Shown here: positions 38,021 to 47,301 of the stretch, piece after piece
Position numbering within the stretch: position 1 is the stretch's first letter
Layout of the letters: each line of letters opens with the position of its first letter
Program-made: the position numbers and the translations under genes
Notes under the pieces: generated by a model
The model's input: only the letters and a program-made list of their open reading frames with translations
What the model was told of the DNA's origin: nothing
The model's database searches: none
Assembly (NCBI RefSeq): GCF_001895145.1
Contig: NZ_BDIR01000003.1
Coordinates: forward strand, 1-64,000
DNA: 64,000 bases
Direction: 5' to 3'
From: Arcobacter sp. LA11
GTDB lineage: Bacteria; Campylobacterota; Campylobacteria; Campylobacterales; Arcobacteraceae

Positions 38021-39298
38021 TTGTTAAGATTTGCACCAAGTCCAATATCAGATATGTCTATAAATAACCTTAGAGTTGCTATTTTTAATTATATATTATC
38101 AAAACAACTAAATGAACAGCTTTTAATAAGAATAGAAGATATAGATAAAGAAAATAATATCGAAGGTAAAGATAAAGAAATATTAGAGATATTAAGTCTT
38201 TTTTCTATTGACTATTCACATGTTGTATATCAAAGTGAAAATTTAAAATATCATCAAAAGCTTGCTATGCAACTTATGTCAAAAAAGAAAGCATTCTCAT
38301 GTTTTTGTGGAGATGATAAATTAAATGAATTAAAAGATGAAGCCAAAAAAAATGGAAAACCTTTTAAATATGATGGTTTTTGCGAAACTTTATCTGATGA
38401 AACAGTTTTAAATGTAAATGCACCTTTTACAGTTAGAATGAAAAAACCTGAGCAAAATATTAAATTTGTAGATGGATTAAAAGGTGATTTTGATTATACA
38501 CCTTTAGATATTGATTCTTTTATTATTTTAAAACATGATAAAACTCCTACATATGATTATGCATGTGCAGTTGATGATATGCTTTATGATATCTCAACAG
38601 TAATAAGAGATGAAAAATATACTTCAAATACTCCAAAACAAATTTATGTAAGAGATACCTTAAACTATAGTAAAAATATTGATTATATCCATTTACCAAC
38701 AATATTAGATGGACAAGATGATAAAAATTTTGTAAAATGGTTTATAGATGAAGGATTTTTACCGAGTGCAATTGCAAATTATTTAGTACTTCTTGGAAAT
38801 AAAACTCCAAATGAAATTTTCTCTTTAGAAGAAGCTATAGAATGGTTTGATATAAAAAAATTATCAAAAAATTCTGTAACATTTGATATGGATAAATTAA
38901 AGTTTATAAATAAAAAGCATATTTTAACTATGGATGAAATGAGATTATCAAAAATTTTAGGTTTTGCTGATATGGATATTGGGAAGTTAGGAAAAATATT
39001 CTTAGAAGACTCTAGTACGATAAAAGAGATAAAGTTAAAAATAGATTTAGTTTTTATTCCAAAGTCTACTTGTGAAGGTTTTGAAGAAGAGTTTGTTGAA
39101 TTAAAACTTTGTATGCAAGATGCGCCATTTTTTGATAATTTCAATCAGCTTGAAAACTTTATTACTGAAAAAACAGGTTTAAAAGGAGAAAATCTTCTTA
39201 AACCCTTAACATATATTTTAACAGGAAGTAATAATAATGTTAATCTTTCTGATATTTATCCCTTAATTAAAAACTACCTAGGAGAAATTGTAAAATGA
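38021..39298 (+). CDS. gltX: Glutamyl-tRNA synthetase-like protein with degraded active-site motifs
   Basis: Over its whole 425 residues this follows the bacterial GluRS fold: RFAPSP at 3-8, [51 protein letters not shown], and [15 protein letters not shown]. Yet the catalytic motifs are changed. HIGH/HIGN is SINN (13-16), RIEDTD is RIEDID (37-42), RGEDH is RDEKY (196-200), and no KMSKR is present in [13 protein letters not shown] (228-240). It probably cannot make aminoacyl-tRNA. Start is TTG at 38021, one base after the M16 stop. It overlaps yggT by four bases. A pseudoenzyme is more likely than a dying gene, as the frame is intact. Confidence 0.85.
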   Translation: MLRFAPSPISDMSINNLRVAIFNYILSKQLNEQLLIRIEDIDKENNIEGKDKEILEILSLFSIDYSHVVYQSENLKYHQKLAMQLMSKKKAFSCFCGDDKLNELKDEAKKNGKPFKYDGFCETLSDETVLNVNAPFTVRMKKPEQNIKFVDGLKGDFDYTPLDIDSFIILKHDKTPTYDYACAVDDMLYDISTVIRDEKYTSNTPKQIYVRDTLNYSKNIDYIHLPTILDGQDDKNFVKWFIDEGFLPSAIANYLVLLGNKTPNEIFSLEEAIEWFDIKKLSKNSVTFDMDKLKFINKKHILTMDEMRLSKILGFADMDIGKLGKIFLEDSSTIKEIKLKIDLVFIPKSTCEGFEEEFVELKLCMQDAPFFDNFNQLENFITEKTGLKGENLLKPLTYILTGSNNNVNLSDIYPLIKNYLGEIVK

Positions 39299-39573
39299 TA
39301 GATGCATTTTTAGGTTCAATATTTACTGTAATTCTTGCAGTAGTTTCATTATATAAATGGGTTATTATTATTTCTGCCCTATTGTCATGGGTTAAACCCG
39401 ATCCTTATAATCCTATTGTTCAAATGCTTTACAGATTAACAGAACCTGCTTATGCATTTGTTAGAAGATTTATTCCTACAGTATTTGGAGGGATAGATTT
39501 AGCTCCTTTAATTATTATTTTTGCATTGATTTTCCTTGAAACATTTTTAGGAAGATTATTCATAGGAATGTAA
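39295..39573 (+). CDS. yggT: YggT-family membrane protein
   Basis: 92-residue inner-membrane protein with two hydrophobic segments (about 5-27 and 66-90) around a conserved middle: [24 protein letters not shown] and RRFIP, which define the YggT family. Function is not settled; links to osmotic tolerance and cell division are reported for relatives. It overlaps gltX by four bases (ATGA) and precedes the slt-like gene by 6 bases, the same order as I recall in Campylobacter jejuni. Confidence 0.93.
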   Translation: MIDAFLGSIFTVILAVVSLYKWVIIISALLSWVKPDPYNPIVQMLYRLTEPAYAFVRRFIPTVFGGIDLAPLIIIFALIFLETFLGRLFIGM

Positions 39574-39579
39574 TTTTAA

Positions 39580-41040
39580 ATGAAGCATTTAATATTTTTA
39601 TTAGCATGTATATTTTTATTAAATGCTCAAGAAATAGAAAAAGAAGAAAATCAAACTGAACTTACATTTGATTGGCTTTTAACTTTAAATAAAGGGATAA
39701 AAAGAGATTTTTATGTAAATGAGTATCTTCAAAAAGATATTTCTTCAGAAGATTCTTTAAAAGCTTTATCTTTAGTTGATAATTTAACAAATGAAATGTT
39801 TTTTAATTTTGCAAAAGCCTTTAAACATGATGAAACTTTAGCCGTTGCACAATGTATGCAAATGGATACTAGATATTTAGTCGATTCTTATGCTGATTGT
39901 ATTGTTATTGGATTATCTTTAGAAGAGGCTACTACTTTATCTTCTATTGATATTGATTTAATTGTGCAAAAAACAAGAGAAAAGTACCCTACTTTTGTAA
40001 AAAAATTAAAAGTCATTTCTTCTTCGATTCCTTTTACAAAACTTATAATATCAAAGAAAGATGATTTTTATGATATCTATTTAAATGTAGATAGTAATTT
40101 TAGAACTAAATATTTTAATTATAAATTGCCTAAAAGAACTTTTTTAAAGATATTTATAGATAAAAATAAGTTTGATAAATTTATAGCTATTTCTTTAACA
40201 AATGAAAAACTAAAAAAAGTTCATAATTCATTGTTAGAAGTGGATGATTCTTTATTAAATCATAACTCTTCTTTTTTATTGGCTTTAAATTCTTTGAATG
40301 ATAATAATTTAAATAGTGCTTACATCTATTTAGAAAATGCAATATCTAAAACAAAAGATAAAAAGACAATAGATAAATATTTATTTTGGAAATATTATAT
40401 TACAAAAGATGAAGATATTTTAGAAAACTTATCTAATAGTATTAATTTGAATTTATATTCTACTTTAGCAAATGAACTATTAGCAAAACCTTTGCTTGAC
40501 GATAGTTTTCTAGAGAGTTTAGACCCTTTTGATATTTTAACAAATGATTATGATTCTAGTAGAATTGCCTTGCTTTATGCTATTGCAAAAATAAAGTCAA
40601 AATTTGATGCAAATAAAATTTCAAAAAATTTTGAAGTAGGAATTATGCAACTTAAAACTTCTTTACTTAGAACTATTTCTACAAATTTAAATGAAAGGTA
40701 TAGTTCTTTTAGTCAATTTAATATGGAAAATAGTATAAAGTATGCAAATATTCATTTAAACAACTTAGAGAATTTATTTAAAGACCCAATATATTTATTT
40801 CTTGCATATGAAGGAAATATTAAACTTTTGAATAAATCAAAAGAAAATATATTTAAAAGTGATGATTTATTTAAATCTTTACAAAAGCTTGAATATGTTT
40901 CTAATATAGAAAAAGAGTATTTAAAAGATTTTATTCTTTATTACTATTATTTTTATAATAAGTTAACAAAAAAAGAGAAGTTAACTTTATCCTCTATTTT
41001 TGAAAATCAATTAGAACTTGACCAAAAGTTGAATGACTAA
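39580..41040 (+). CDS. Lytic transglycosylase-like (Slt) protein without the catalytic Glu
   Basis: Exported protein (signal peptide about 1-16), 486 residues, in the position of slt after yggT. The N-terminal part is a helical superhelix like the Slt U-domain. The SLT-like domain lies near residues 330-450: KSKFDANKIS (339-348) where active enzymes have ES.F.P, then VGIMQLKTS (353-361) as in GLMQIMP. The catalytic Glu is Lys339, and the later AYNGG/AYNAG motif is AYEGN. Cell-wall cleavage is therefore unlikely; wall binding or a structural role could remain. The identification rests on position plus the GIMQL and LFKDP landmarks. Confidence 0.75.
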   Translation: MKHLIFLLACIFLLNAQEIEKEENQTELTFDWLLTLNKGIKRDFYVNEYLQKDISSEDSLKALSLVDNLTNEMFFNFAKAFKHDETLAVAQCMQMDTRYLVDSYADCIVIGLSLEEATTLSSIDIDLIVQKTREKYPTFVKKLKVISSSIPFTKLIISKKDDFYDIYLNVDSNFRTKYFNYKLPKRTFLKIFIDKNKFDKFIAISLTNEKLKKVHNSLLEVDDSLLNHNSSFLLALNSLNDNNLNSAYIYLENAISKTKDKKTIDKYLFWKYYITKDEDILENLSNSINLNLYSTLANELLAKPLLDDSFLESLDPFDILTNDYDSSRIALLYAIAKIKSKFDANKISKNFEVGIMQLKTSLLRTISTNLNERYSSFSQFNMENSIKYANIHLNNLENLFKDPIYLFLAYEGNIKLLNKSKENIFKSDDLFKSLQKLEYVSNIEKEYLKDFILYYYYFYNKLTKKEKLTLSSIFENQLELDQKLND

Positions 41041-41485
41041 GTTTTAAGTTTAATGATTTCACCTCTTCTTCTTTTTTATTAAAGTGTACTAAATAGTAAT
41101 TAGCCCAACTATTTTTTAAAGGTATACTTTCTACTAATTTTGATTTATTATCTAGTTTTACAATACTTGTAGCTATTTCATTGTTTAAAAAAACTTTATA
41201 ACCATTTTCTGTCAAGTCATGCTTATCTTTATTAACTAAGTGTATACCTATAATAAAACTATTAAGTTTTTCTGTTTGATATTTTTTATCAATTTTATTT
41301 AAATATGTAGCAAATAACTGTGCTTTAGTCTCATTTTTATAGTTTAAGTCTCTTTTTTTAGTATATTGTATGGCATTTGCACTTAGTGGGTCTTCTTGAA
41401 AATAATTTAAAGCACTAGTTTTTGGTCCACAACCTGTAAAAAGTATTAAAAATAGTAAAGAAGATAGAAAATAAAATTTATTCAT
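40994..41485 (-). CDS. Lipoprotein of unknown function
   Basis: 163 residues with a signal peptide and lipobox LFTGC (Cys at 19). The mature part is 144 residues, rich in Lys/Asn, and appears beta-rich in its second half (FIIGIHLVNKD, YKVFLNNE). No known family. Its 3' end overlaps the end of the slt-like gene on the other strand by 47 bases. A lipoprotein gene at this spot next to mobB is, as I recall, also present in Campylobacter jejuni. Confidence 0.8.
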   Translation of the reverse strand: MNKFYFLSSLLFLILFTGCGPKTSALNYFQEDPLSANAIQYTKKRDLNYKNETKAQLFATYLNKIDKKYQTEKLNSFIIGIHLVNKDKHDLTENGYKVFLNNEIATSIVKLDNKSKLVESIPLKNSWANYYLVHFNKKEEEVKSLNLKLSHSTFGQVLIDFQK

Positions 41486-41562
41486 AAATTGTTCCTAAGT
41501 GATAATAATGTGGCATTTTACACTAAACTTTCTTTAACTATCTTTTGGATAAAATCTGCGCT

Positions 41563-42066
41563 ATGAATAAGAAATATAAAAAATTAGCAATTGCTTTTAG
41601 CGGTCCTTCAAATAGTGGAAAAACTACACTTGTTGCCAAGGTATCTAATATACTACAAGATAATGGTTATAAGGTATGTATTATCAAACATGATCCTAAA
41701 GATAAAGCACGATTTGATAAACCGGGAAAAGATAGTGATAAGTTTACTCAAACAGGTGCAGATGTTGCAGTAGTTAGTCCTACAAGAACTACTTTGTTTA
41801 AACAAGCGACTTCTACAGTTGATGAAATGATTGAATTATTCGGTGACTTTGATTATCTTCTTGTTGAAGGTCTTAAGACGTTACCTCTTCCAAGAATTTC
41901 AATCTTTAGAAACAGATTAGATAGAACATATTATCCCGTAACGGATGCAATTGCACATGATGAAACAATTGATAGTAGTGAAATACCATCAGATATTGAT
42001 AAGTTAGATTTAAATAATCCAGAAGAAGTTATTTCGTGGATTGAAAAAAATGCAAAGAGAGTTTAA
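41563..42066 (+). CDS. mobB: MobB, molybdopterin-guanine dinucleotide adaptor GTPase
   Basis: P-loop GTPase that helps MobA make molybdenum guanine dinucleotide cofactor. Walker A is [12 protein letters not shown], then [21 protein letters not shown], the typical MobB histidine-containing segment, and LLVEGLK for Walker B. The frame could also open at a TTG at 41545, but I choose the ATG at 41563 because its protein starts with [14 protein letters not shown], the usual MobB length (167 residues). Its stop is one base from fbp with a TAATG overlap. Confidence 0.93.
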   Translation: MNKKYKKLAIAFSGPSNSGKTTLVAKVSNILQDNGYKVCIIKHDPKDKARFDKPGKDSDKFTQTGADVAVVSPTRTTLFKQATSTVDEMIELFGDFDYLLVEGLKTLPLPRISIFRNRLDRTYYPVTDAIAHDETIDSSEIPSDIDKLDLNNPEEVISWIEKNAKRV

Positions 42067-42914
42067 TGAAAGATATTATTAAAGCTATTGAAGATGCTAG
42101 TATTAGGATTAAAGATTTAATTGAAACTGGCGATACTGGTAAAAGTGAAAATGAAAATTCAACTGGTGATACTCAGTTAAAACTTGACATAGCAAGTGAT
42201 GAAATAATTGAAGAGATATTTGCAAAGATTCCGTCAATTAAAGCAATTGTTAGTGAAGAGCAAGAAGCAATTGTTGATTTAAATGATAATGGAGAGTATT
42301 TAATTGCTTATGATCCTTTAGATGGTTCATCTTTAGTTGATGTTAACTTATCAGTAGGTTCTATTTACGGTATATACAAAGATGAATTTAATGCTCAAAA
42401 TATTATAGCTTCTGTCTATGTAGTATTTGGCCCTAGAGTTGAAATGGTAGTTGCACTTGATAATTGTGTAAAAATGTATAGATTATTAGCAGGAGAGTTT
42501 AAATATATTCAAGATATTAAATTAAATGCTAAAGGTAAATTAAATGCTCCAGGTTCAACGCAAAACTGTTGGGCTCCTTATCATAAGACTATGATTGATG
42601 ATATTTTTAATGATGGATATAGATTAAGATACTCAGGTGGAATGGTTCCTGATTTACATCAAATATTACTAAAAGGTGGAGGACTATTCTCTTATCCTGG
42701 AACTACAGATAGACCAAAAGGTAAATTAAGACAACTATTTGAAGTATTTCCTTTTGCATTAACTTATGAATTTGCAAATGGTGGGGCAATTGATGGATTA
42801 AAAAGAGTTTTAGAAGTTGAAACTACTCATATTCATGATACTACACCGTGTTTTTTTGGTTCAAATGAAGAAATTAATAGAGTATTAGAAGTTTATAAGA
42901 ATAATGCAAGATAG
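42066..42914 (+). CDS. fbp: Class I fructose-1,6-bisphosphatase
   Basis: Gluconeogenic phosphatase. Metal and phosphate motifs are present: SEEQEAI near 61, [11 protein letters not shown] near 80 and the later [13 protein letters not shown] and ATP/AMP-independent family stretch [17 protein letters not shown]. 282 residues. This fits with PEP carboxykinase and oxaloacetate decarboxylase in the same window, i.e. growth on organic acids. Overlaps mobB by one base and the next small gene by 11 bases. Confidence 0.96.
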   Translation: MKDIIKAIEDASIRIKDLIETGDTGKSENENSTGDTQLKLDIASDEIIEEIFAKIPSIKAIVSEEQEAIVDLNDNGEYLIAYDPLDGSSLVDVNLSVGSIYGIYKDEFNAQNIIASVYVVFGPRVEMVVALDNCVKMYRLLAGEFKYIQDIKLNAKGKLNAPGSTQNCWAPYHKTMIDDIFNDGYRLRYSGGMVPDLHQILLKGGGLFSYPGTTDRPKGKLRQLFEVFPFALTYEFANGGAIDGLKRVLEVETTHIHDTTPCFFGSNEEINRVLEVYKNNAR

Positions 42915-43104
42915 TCAAAAACAAGATGAATGGGATATAAAGCTTGATGTTAAGCTTGAAGAACTAAAAAAATGTCAACAATCATTTTCTTTAGATTCAT
43001 GTAATCCTTGTGAAAAGTTTTTTGATTGTGAACTTAGAAAGAATTATGTAAAAGCTGTTTATGAGTCTATGAGTAAGGGCTCTGGCGGTGGATTCGAATT
43101 TTAA
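42904..43104 (+). CDS. Small four-cysteine protein, unknown role
   Basis: 66 residues with four Cys: [21 protein letters not shown] (24, 33, 36 and 42). The spacing CX8CX2CX5C suggests a metal or iron-sulfur site. The tail ends SGGGFEF. It overlaps fbp by 11 bases and lies 23 bases before metG; a small gene at this place between fbp and metG is, I recall, conserved in Campylobacter. No signal peptide. Confidence 0.8.
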   Translation: MQDSQKQDEWDIKLDVKLEELKKCQQSFSLDSCNPCEKFFDCELRKNYVKAVYESMSKGSGGGFEF

Positions 43105-43127
43105 TTATATTATTATAGAGGTAAAAG

Positions 43128-45080
43128 ATGGAAGAAACTTGTAAAAATGTTTATATTACAACACCAATTTATTATGTAAATGATGTGGCCCATATAGGTC
43201 ATGCTTATACAACAATTATTGCTGATATGTTAGCGAGATATTCAAGACTAACAGGGTCAAAAACATTTTTCTTAACAGGAACAGATGAGCACGGACAAAA
43301 AATTGCTCAAAGTGCTGAACAAAGAGGAAGAACAGCCCAAGAATATGCAGATGAAGTATCTGGTAAATTTAGAAAATTATGGGATGATTTTGATATTACA
43401 TATGATAAGTTTATAAGAACTACAGATGAAGAACATAAAATAGGTGTACAAAAAGCATTTGAAATCATGCATAGTAAAGGTGATATTTATAAAGGTGATT
43501 ATGAAGGTTTTTATTGTGTATCGTGTGAAACATTTTTTACTGAGAAACAATTAATTGATGAGCAATTTTGTCCTGATTGTGGAAAGCCTACAAATATTGT
43601 AAAAGAAGAAAGCTATTTCTTTAAATTATCTGCTTATGAAGATAAATTAATCAAATGGTATGAAGAAAATGAAGACTGTATTTTACCAAGAGCAAAGAAA
43701 AATGAAATTGTAAATTTTGTTAAAGGTGGTTTAAGAGATTTATCTATTTCAAGAACATCTTTTGATTGGGGAGTTAAACTTCCTGAATCAATGAATGAAC
43801 CAAAGCATGTTATGTATGTATGGTTAGATGCTTTAATGAACTATATTACGGCCTTAGGATATGGAAAAGATGAAGAAAATATGGATTTCTGGCCTGCAAC
43901 ATCTCATCTTGTAGGTAAAGATATTTTAAGATTCCATTCTATTTATTGGCCAGCATTTTTAATGTCTTTAGATTTACCTCTTCCTAAACATATAGCAGCA
44001 CATGGTTGGTGGACAAGAGATGGTGAAAAAATGTCTAAATCAAAAGGAAATGTAGTAAATCCTAAAGAGATTGCCGATGCGTATGGACTTGATGCATTTA
44101 GATATTTTATGCTTAGAGAAGTGCCTTTTGGACAAGATGGTGACTTTTCTCAAAAAGCTTTAATGGATAGAATTAATTCAGATTTAGGAAATGATTTAGG
44201 AAATTTATTAAATCGAATTTCTGGTATGTCTGGAAAATATTTTGATTTTAAAGTGACTTCAAAAGATGTAGAAAAGTTCCATAAAAAAGAACTTTCTGAA
44301 GTAGAAGCTATTTTAGAAAATATAGAAGAATATTTATATAAAATGCAAATCAATAGATATCTAGAAGATATTTGGAAAGTATTAACTATTGCAAATAAAG
44401 CAATTGGTGATTATGAACCTTGGGCTAAGATGAAAGAAGGCAAAGAAAATGAAGCTATGGCTTTAGTTGCTTTGATTACTAATATTATGGCAAGAGTTTC
44501 ATTGTTATTAGATTCTGTAATGCCAGAAAAAATTGCAAAAATTGCTGAATCTATAGGTTTAAAAATAAATACAGAGAACTATAATAAAATATTAAAAAAT
44601 AAAGAACTATTAGCAGATACAACTATTACAAAAGTTGAACAACTATTTCCTAGAATTGAAGAAGTTTTATTAGAACAAGCAAAACCTACAGAAGTATCAA
44701 AATCTGAAGCGGAAAAGAAAAGTGAAGCTAAAAAAGTTGAAGAAGAACCAGATAACTTAATTACTATTGACAAGTTTTTTGAAACAACATTAAAAATAGG
44801 AACAATTGTAGAAGCTGAAGAAGTTCCAAAATCAAAAAAACTATTGAAATTACAAGTTGATGTTGGGGAAGAAAAAAATAGACAAATTCTTGCAGGGATA
44901 AAAGAGTTTTATAATTCTGCAGATTTAGTAGGAACACAAGCTTGTGTTGTAGCAAATTTAAAACCTGCAAAATTAATGGGTATGTTGAGTGAAGGTATGC
45001 TTATGGCTGCTCGAGATGAAAATGGTTTATCTTTAATTAGACCAGAAGCTCCAAAAAAATCAGGTACTAAAATAAGCTAG
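43128..45080 (+). CDS. metG: Methionyl-tRNA synthetase
   Basis: Charges tRNA-Met. HIGH is intact at 22-25 and KMSKSKGN is present near residue 300. A zinc-knuckle insert shows CVSC and CPDC (around 127-148). The anticodon domain carries an NNLGNLLNR-like motif, here DLGNDLGNLLNRI. A C-terminal OB-fold tRNA-binding domain (ETTLKIGTIVEAEEVPKS onward) is joined by a Lys/Glu-rich linker. 650 residues. AGAGGTAAAAG ribosome site. Full active enzyme, in contrast to the nearby gltX. Confidence 0.97.
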   Translation: MEETCKNVYITTPIYYVNDVAHIGHAYTTIIADMLARYSRLTGSKTFFLTGTDEHGQKIAQSAEQRGRTAQEYADEVSGKFRKLWDDFDITYDKFIRTTDEEHKIGVQKAFEIMHSKGDIYKGDYEGFYCVSCETFFTEKQLIDEQFCPDCGKPTNIVKEESYFFKLSAYEDKLIKWYEENEDCILPRAKKNEIVNFVKGGLRDLSISRTSFDWGVKLPESMNEPKHVMYVWLDALMNYITALGYGKDEENMDFWPATSHLVGKDILRFHSIYWPAFLMSLDLPLPKHIAAHGWWTRDGEKMSKSKGNVVNPKEIADAYGLDAFRYFMLREVPFGQDGDFSQKALMDRINSDLGNDLGNLLNRISGMSGKYFDFKVTSKDVEKFHKKELSEVEAILENIEEYLYKMQINRYLEDIWKVLTIANKAIGDYEPWAKMKEGKENEAMALVALITNIMARVSLLLDSVMPEKIAKIAESIGLKINTENYNKILKNKELLADTTITKVEQLFPRIEEVLLEQAKPTEVSKSEAEKKSEAKKVEEEPDNLITIDKFFETTLKIGTIVEAEEVPKSKKLLKLQVDVGEEKNRQILAGIKEFYNSADLVGTQACVVANLKPAKLMGMLSEGMLMAARDENGLSLIRPEAPKKSGTKIS

Positions 45081-46078
45081 TGCAAATAACATCGATTCTA
45101 GATATCATAGATGGAAGATTATTAAATCATCCATCTATTTCTTTTATATACTCTATTAAAACTAATCCTAAAAAAATAAAAGAAGGCGATTTATTTATTG
45201 TTCAAGATGAAGATGATATTCCTCTTGCCATTGAAAATGGAGCCTTTGCTTTAGTTGTAAATAAAAAAATAGAAGATATCCCTGATAATGAAATTGCATG
45301 GGTATATGTAGAATATATTGAAGAAACAATTATTAAGTTAGTAAGATATTTATTGTCAAATATTAGATTGACTGCTTTTTATTGTAATAGTGTATCTTAT
45401 GAATTATTTAATATTTTAAGAAAACCAACTGTTCATACAAATATTAAAATTATTCCTAATAACTTATCAAAATTTTTTAAACTATTAGATGATATTGAAG
45501 AAAATGATACAATAATTTGTTCTAATCAAAAACTACTTGATGATATTTATCCTATCAATTTTAATTTTAATACAAAAGAGTATGATATTAACAATTTAAT
45601 AGAACACTCTATTTTTGAGACTACTTTTAGTCATAAAGATAGATATTTTTCAAAACTTAAAATTTCAAGTTTATATTTGACTGAATTTTTAGATGTTTAT
45701 AGTTATTTAGGATATGACGCAGATTTAAACAAATTAAAAAAATTCCATAGTTTAAAACCAATTTTTGTAGATAAATTGATTAATCATACCGAGTTTGGTA
45801 GAACAGATAAGTTTTTAATAGCTCAAGATAAAGATGATTTACTTCAAAAAGAAGTTAATTATTTAACAAATAAATATAAATATGCAAAAGTATTGTATTT
45901 GACTACAAAAGATATTGATGACAACAGGGATATAGACTATATTTTTATTAATTCCCTAGAAGAATTGAAAGAGTTTTTAAAAAAGGTTCAATTTAATGCT
46001 GTCTATTTTATTGGTGTATCTTATGATGAACTTTATGAACAAGTTTCTAAACAGAACAATGAACCTTCTTTAATATAA
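45080..46078 (+). CDS. MurF-like protein lacking an ATP-binding site
   Basis: The N-terminal 90 residues resemble the UDP-sugar-binding domain of MurE/MurF ligases: SIKTNPKKIKEGDLFIV and AIENGAFALVV. The following part has no GxxGKT/S ATP loop, which Mur ligases need, so it should not ligate. 332 residues, cytosolic. The GTG start at 45080 overlaps the metG stop by one base. A similar gene next to metG exists, as I recall, in Campylobacter. Its real role is unknown. Confidence 0.78.
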   Translation: MQITSILDIIDGRLLNHPSISFIYSIKTNPKKIKEGDLFIVQDEDDIPLAIENGAFALVVNKKIEDIPDNEIAWVYVEYIEETIIKLVRYLLSNIRLTAFYCNSVSYELFNILRKPTVHTNIKIIPNNLSKFFKLLDDIEENDTIICSNQKLLDDIYPINFNFNTKEYDINNLIEHSIFETTFSHKDRYFSKLKISSLYLTEFLDVYSYLGYDADLNKLKKFHSLKPIFVDKLINHTEFGRTDKFLIAQDKDDLLQKEVNYLTNKYKYAKVLYLTTKDIDDNRDIDYIFINSLEELKEFLKKVQFNAVYFIGVSYDELYEQVSKQNNEPSLI

Positions 46079-46081
46079 AAA

Positions 46082-46738
46082 TTAATATATCATTCCAAAA
46101 GAACTTACCACTTTACCTACAATAGTTACTTCACTTTTATCTAATATTTGAATTGGATAATCTTTATTATCAGATATAACATCAAGTTGTCCATCTGCTC
46201 TTCTTTGAATTCTTTTTACAAATAAACCATGATTAGTAGTAAACGCATATATTCCATCTCTTGCTACATCTTTTTTTGTCTTATCTATAAAGATAATATT
46301 ATCACTATTTAATGTTGGCTCCATAGAATCCCCAATGACATTTATAGCATCAATATTTTTTAGATTTTCCTTACCACCTAACATACTTATAAAATATGGA
46401 GGAACCTCCATTGATTCGGCACTATCACTATTTTCATAGGCACCACCTCCTGCACTAACACTAACCTCAGGATAGTATCTAATCCAATATTTATCAGTAG
46501 AATCTACTAAAGAACCTGGGTTTTGATTGTATAGTAACCAGTTAATTGATATTTTTTTCTTTGCACAGAAGTCTAAAATATTAGAAAAAGGTATTTTCCC
46601 TCTATTCTTCATAGTTGCAAAATTTACTTGGCTTAAGTCTAAAGCAGTTGCAACATCCTTATCAAAAACTTTTCCATCTTTACCATCTTGGCTTAATATA
46701 TCTTTGAGTTTTTCTATAATTTCACTTACGATTAACAT
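46082..46738 (-). CDS. S24-family (CI/LexA-like) transcriptional repressor
   Basis: N-terminal phage CI-type helix-turn-helix (about 20-70, DKDVATALDLSQVNFATMKNR) followed by an S24 peptidase domain with Ser138 in IGDSMEP and Lys175 in LFVKRI. An Ala96-Gly97 pair in SVSAGGG lies where LexA and CI are self-cleaved, so RecA-triggered cleavage is possible. 218 residues. A strong AAAGGAG ribosome site. An inverted repeat overlaps its own -35 box, suggesting self-repression. It converges with the MurF-like gene; no phage genes are nearby. Confidence 0.88.
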   Translation of the reverse strand: MLIVSEIIEKLKDILSQDGKDGKVFDKDVATALDLSQVNFATMKNRGKIPFSNILDFCAKKKISINWLLYNQNPGSLVDSTDKYWIRYYPEVSVSAGGGAYENSDSAESMEVPPYFISMLGGKENLKNIDAINVIGDSMEPTLNSDNIIFIDKTKKDVARDGIYAFTTNHGLFVKRIQRRADGQLDVISDNKDYPIQILDKSEVTIVGKVVSSFGMIY

Positions 46739-46756
46739 TTTAACTCCTTTAAACTA

Positions 46757-46785
46757 ATTATATTACAAAATGCAATATTTTTCAA
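46757..46785 (-). promoter_or_regulatory. Promoter of the S24 repressor gene
   Basis: On the minus strand, TTGAAA (46785-46780), a 17-base spacer and a perfect TATAAT (46762-46757), 19 bases before the ATG. The -35 box lies in one arm of the inverted repeat at 46777-46799. Confidence 0.7.
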
Positions 46786-46799
46786 GTGTTTTGAAAAAT
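46777..46799. promoter_or_regulatory. Candidate operator of the S24 repressor
   Basis: Perfect inverted repeat: 9-base arms ATTTTTCAA and TTGAAAAAT around GTGTT, 23 bases in all. It covers the -35 box of the repressor gene, so repressor bound here would block its own transcription. The arms are A/T rich, so chance cannot be excluded. Confidence 0.55.
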
Positions 46800-46841
46800 T
46801 TATATAAAATTTGACATATATTTATTCAAAAAGGATATAAA

Positions 46842-46937
46842 ATGGCACAACAAATTGAGAAAGCAACAAGCAATGTAATGAAAATGTTAGAGAAAGTTGA
46901 TAATTTTTTACTTGAATTTGGAACTAAAATATTATAA
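46842..46937 (+). CDS. Possible 31-residue helical peptide
   Basis: Short frame with an AAAGGA site six to seven bases before the ATG. The peptide (MAQQIEKATSNVMKMLEKVD then NFLLEFGTKIL) would form one amphipathic helix. It lies between the S24 gene and oadG, divergent from the repressor and just beyond its operator, so it may be under its control. No family recognised. A TTGACA at 46811 is too near the ATG to drive it unless the transcript starts elsewhere. Could be a non-gene. Confidence 0.4.
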   Translation: MAQQIEKATSNVMKMLEKVDNFLLEFGTKIL

Positions 46938-47059
46938 ATAGCAACAAAAAAGCAAAATTCCTAAATTTATAAAAAATTGAGATAAAAATAAATTCTACTA
47001 AAGCAAAGTTTCTATAAAATTAGATTACTAATTACACGATGGTAACCACGGGGAGTAAT

Positions 47060-47296
47060 ATGGAAACAAATTTAATTGCCGAAGCAGGAAAATTTATGGC
47101 ACTAGGGATGGGAATAGTATTCTTATTTTTGGTTGTTATGATTTTTGCTCTAAAACTACAAGCAAAGCTTATTGGAAAATATTTTCCTGAAAAGAAAGTA
47201 TCACCTAATAAACCTGCTGTAAGTGCTTCAAACAACACTGCAAAAATGGCTGCAATTGTAGCTGCTGTACAACATCACAAAAATCTAAAAGGTTAA
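47060..47296 (+). CDS. oadG: OadG, gamma subunit of Na+-pumping oxaloacetate decarboxylase
   Basis: Small membrane subunit that holds the complex together. It has one hydrophobic helix (LGMGIVFLFLVVMIFALKLQA) and a basic, Ala/Pro-rich tail ending AAIVAAVQHHKNLKG, the usual OadG ending. The start is the ATG at 47060, with GGGGAG five bases upstream, rather than the ATG at 47039. That gives 78 residues. First gene of oadG-oadA-oadB-pckA. Confidence 0.9.
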   Translation: METNLIAEAGKFMALGMGIVFLFLVVMIFALKLQAKLIGKYFPEKKVSPNKPAVSASNNTAKMAAIVAAVQHHKNLKG

Positions 47297-47301
47297 TTTA
47301 A

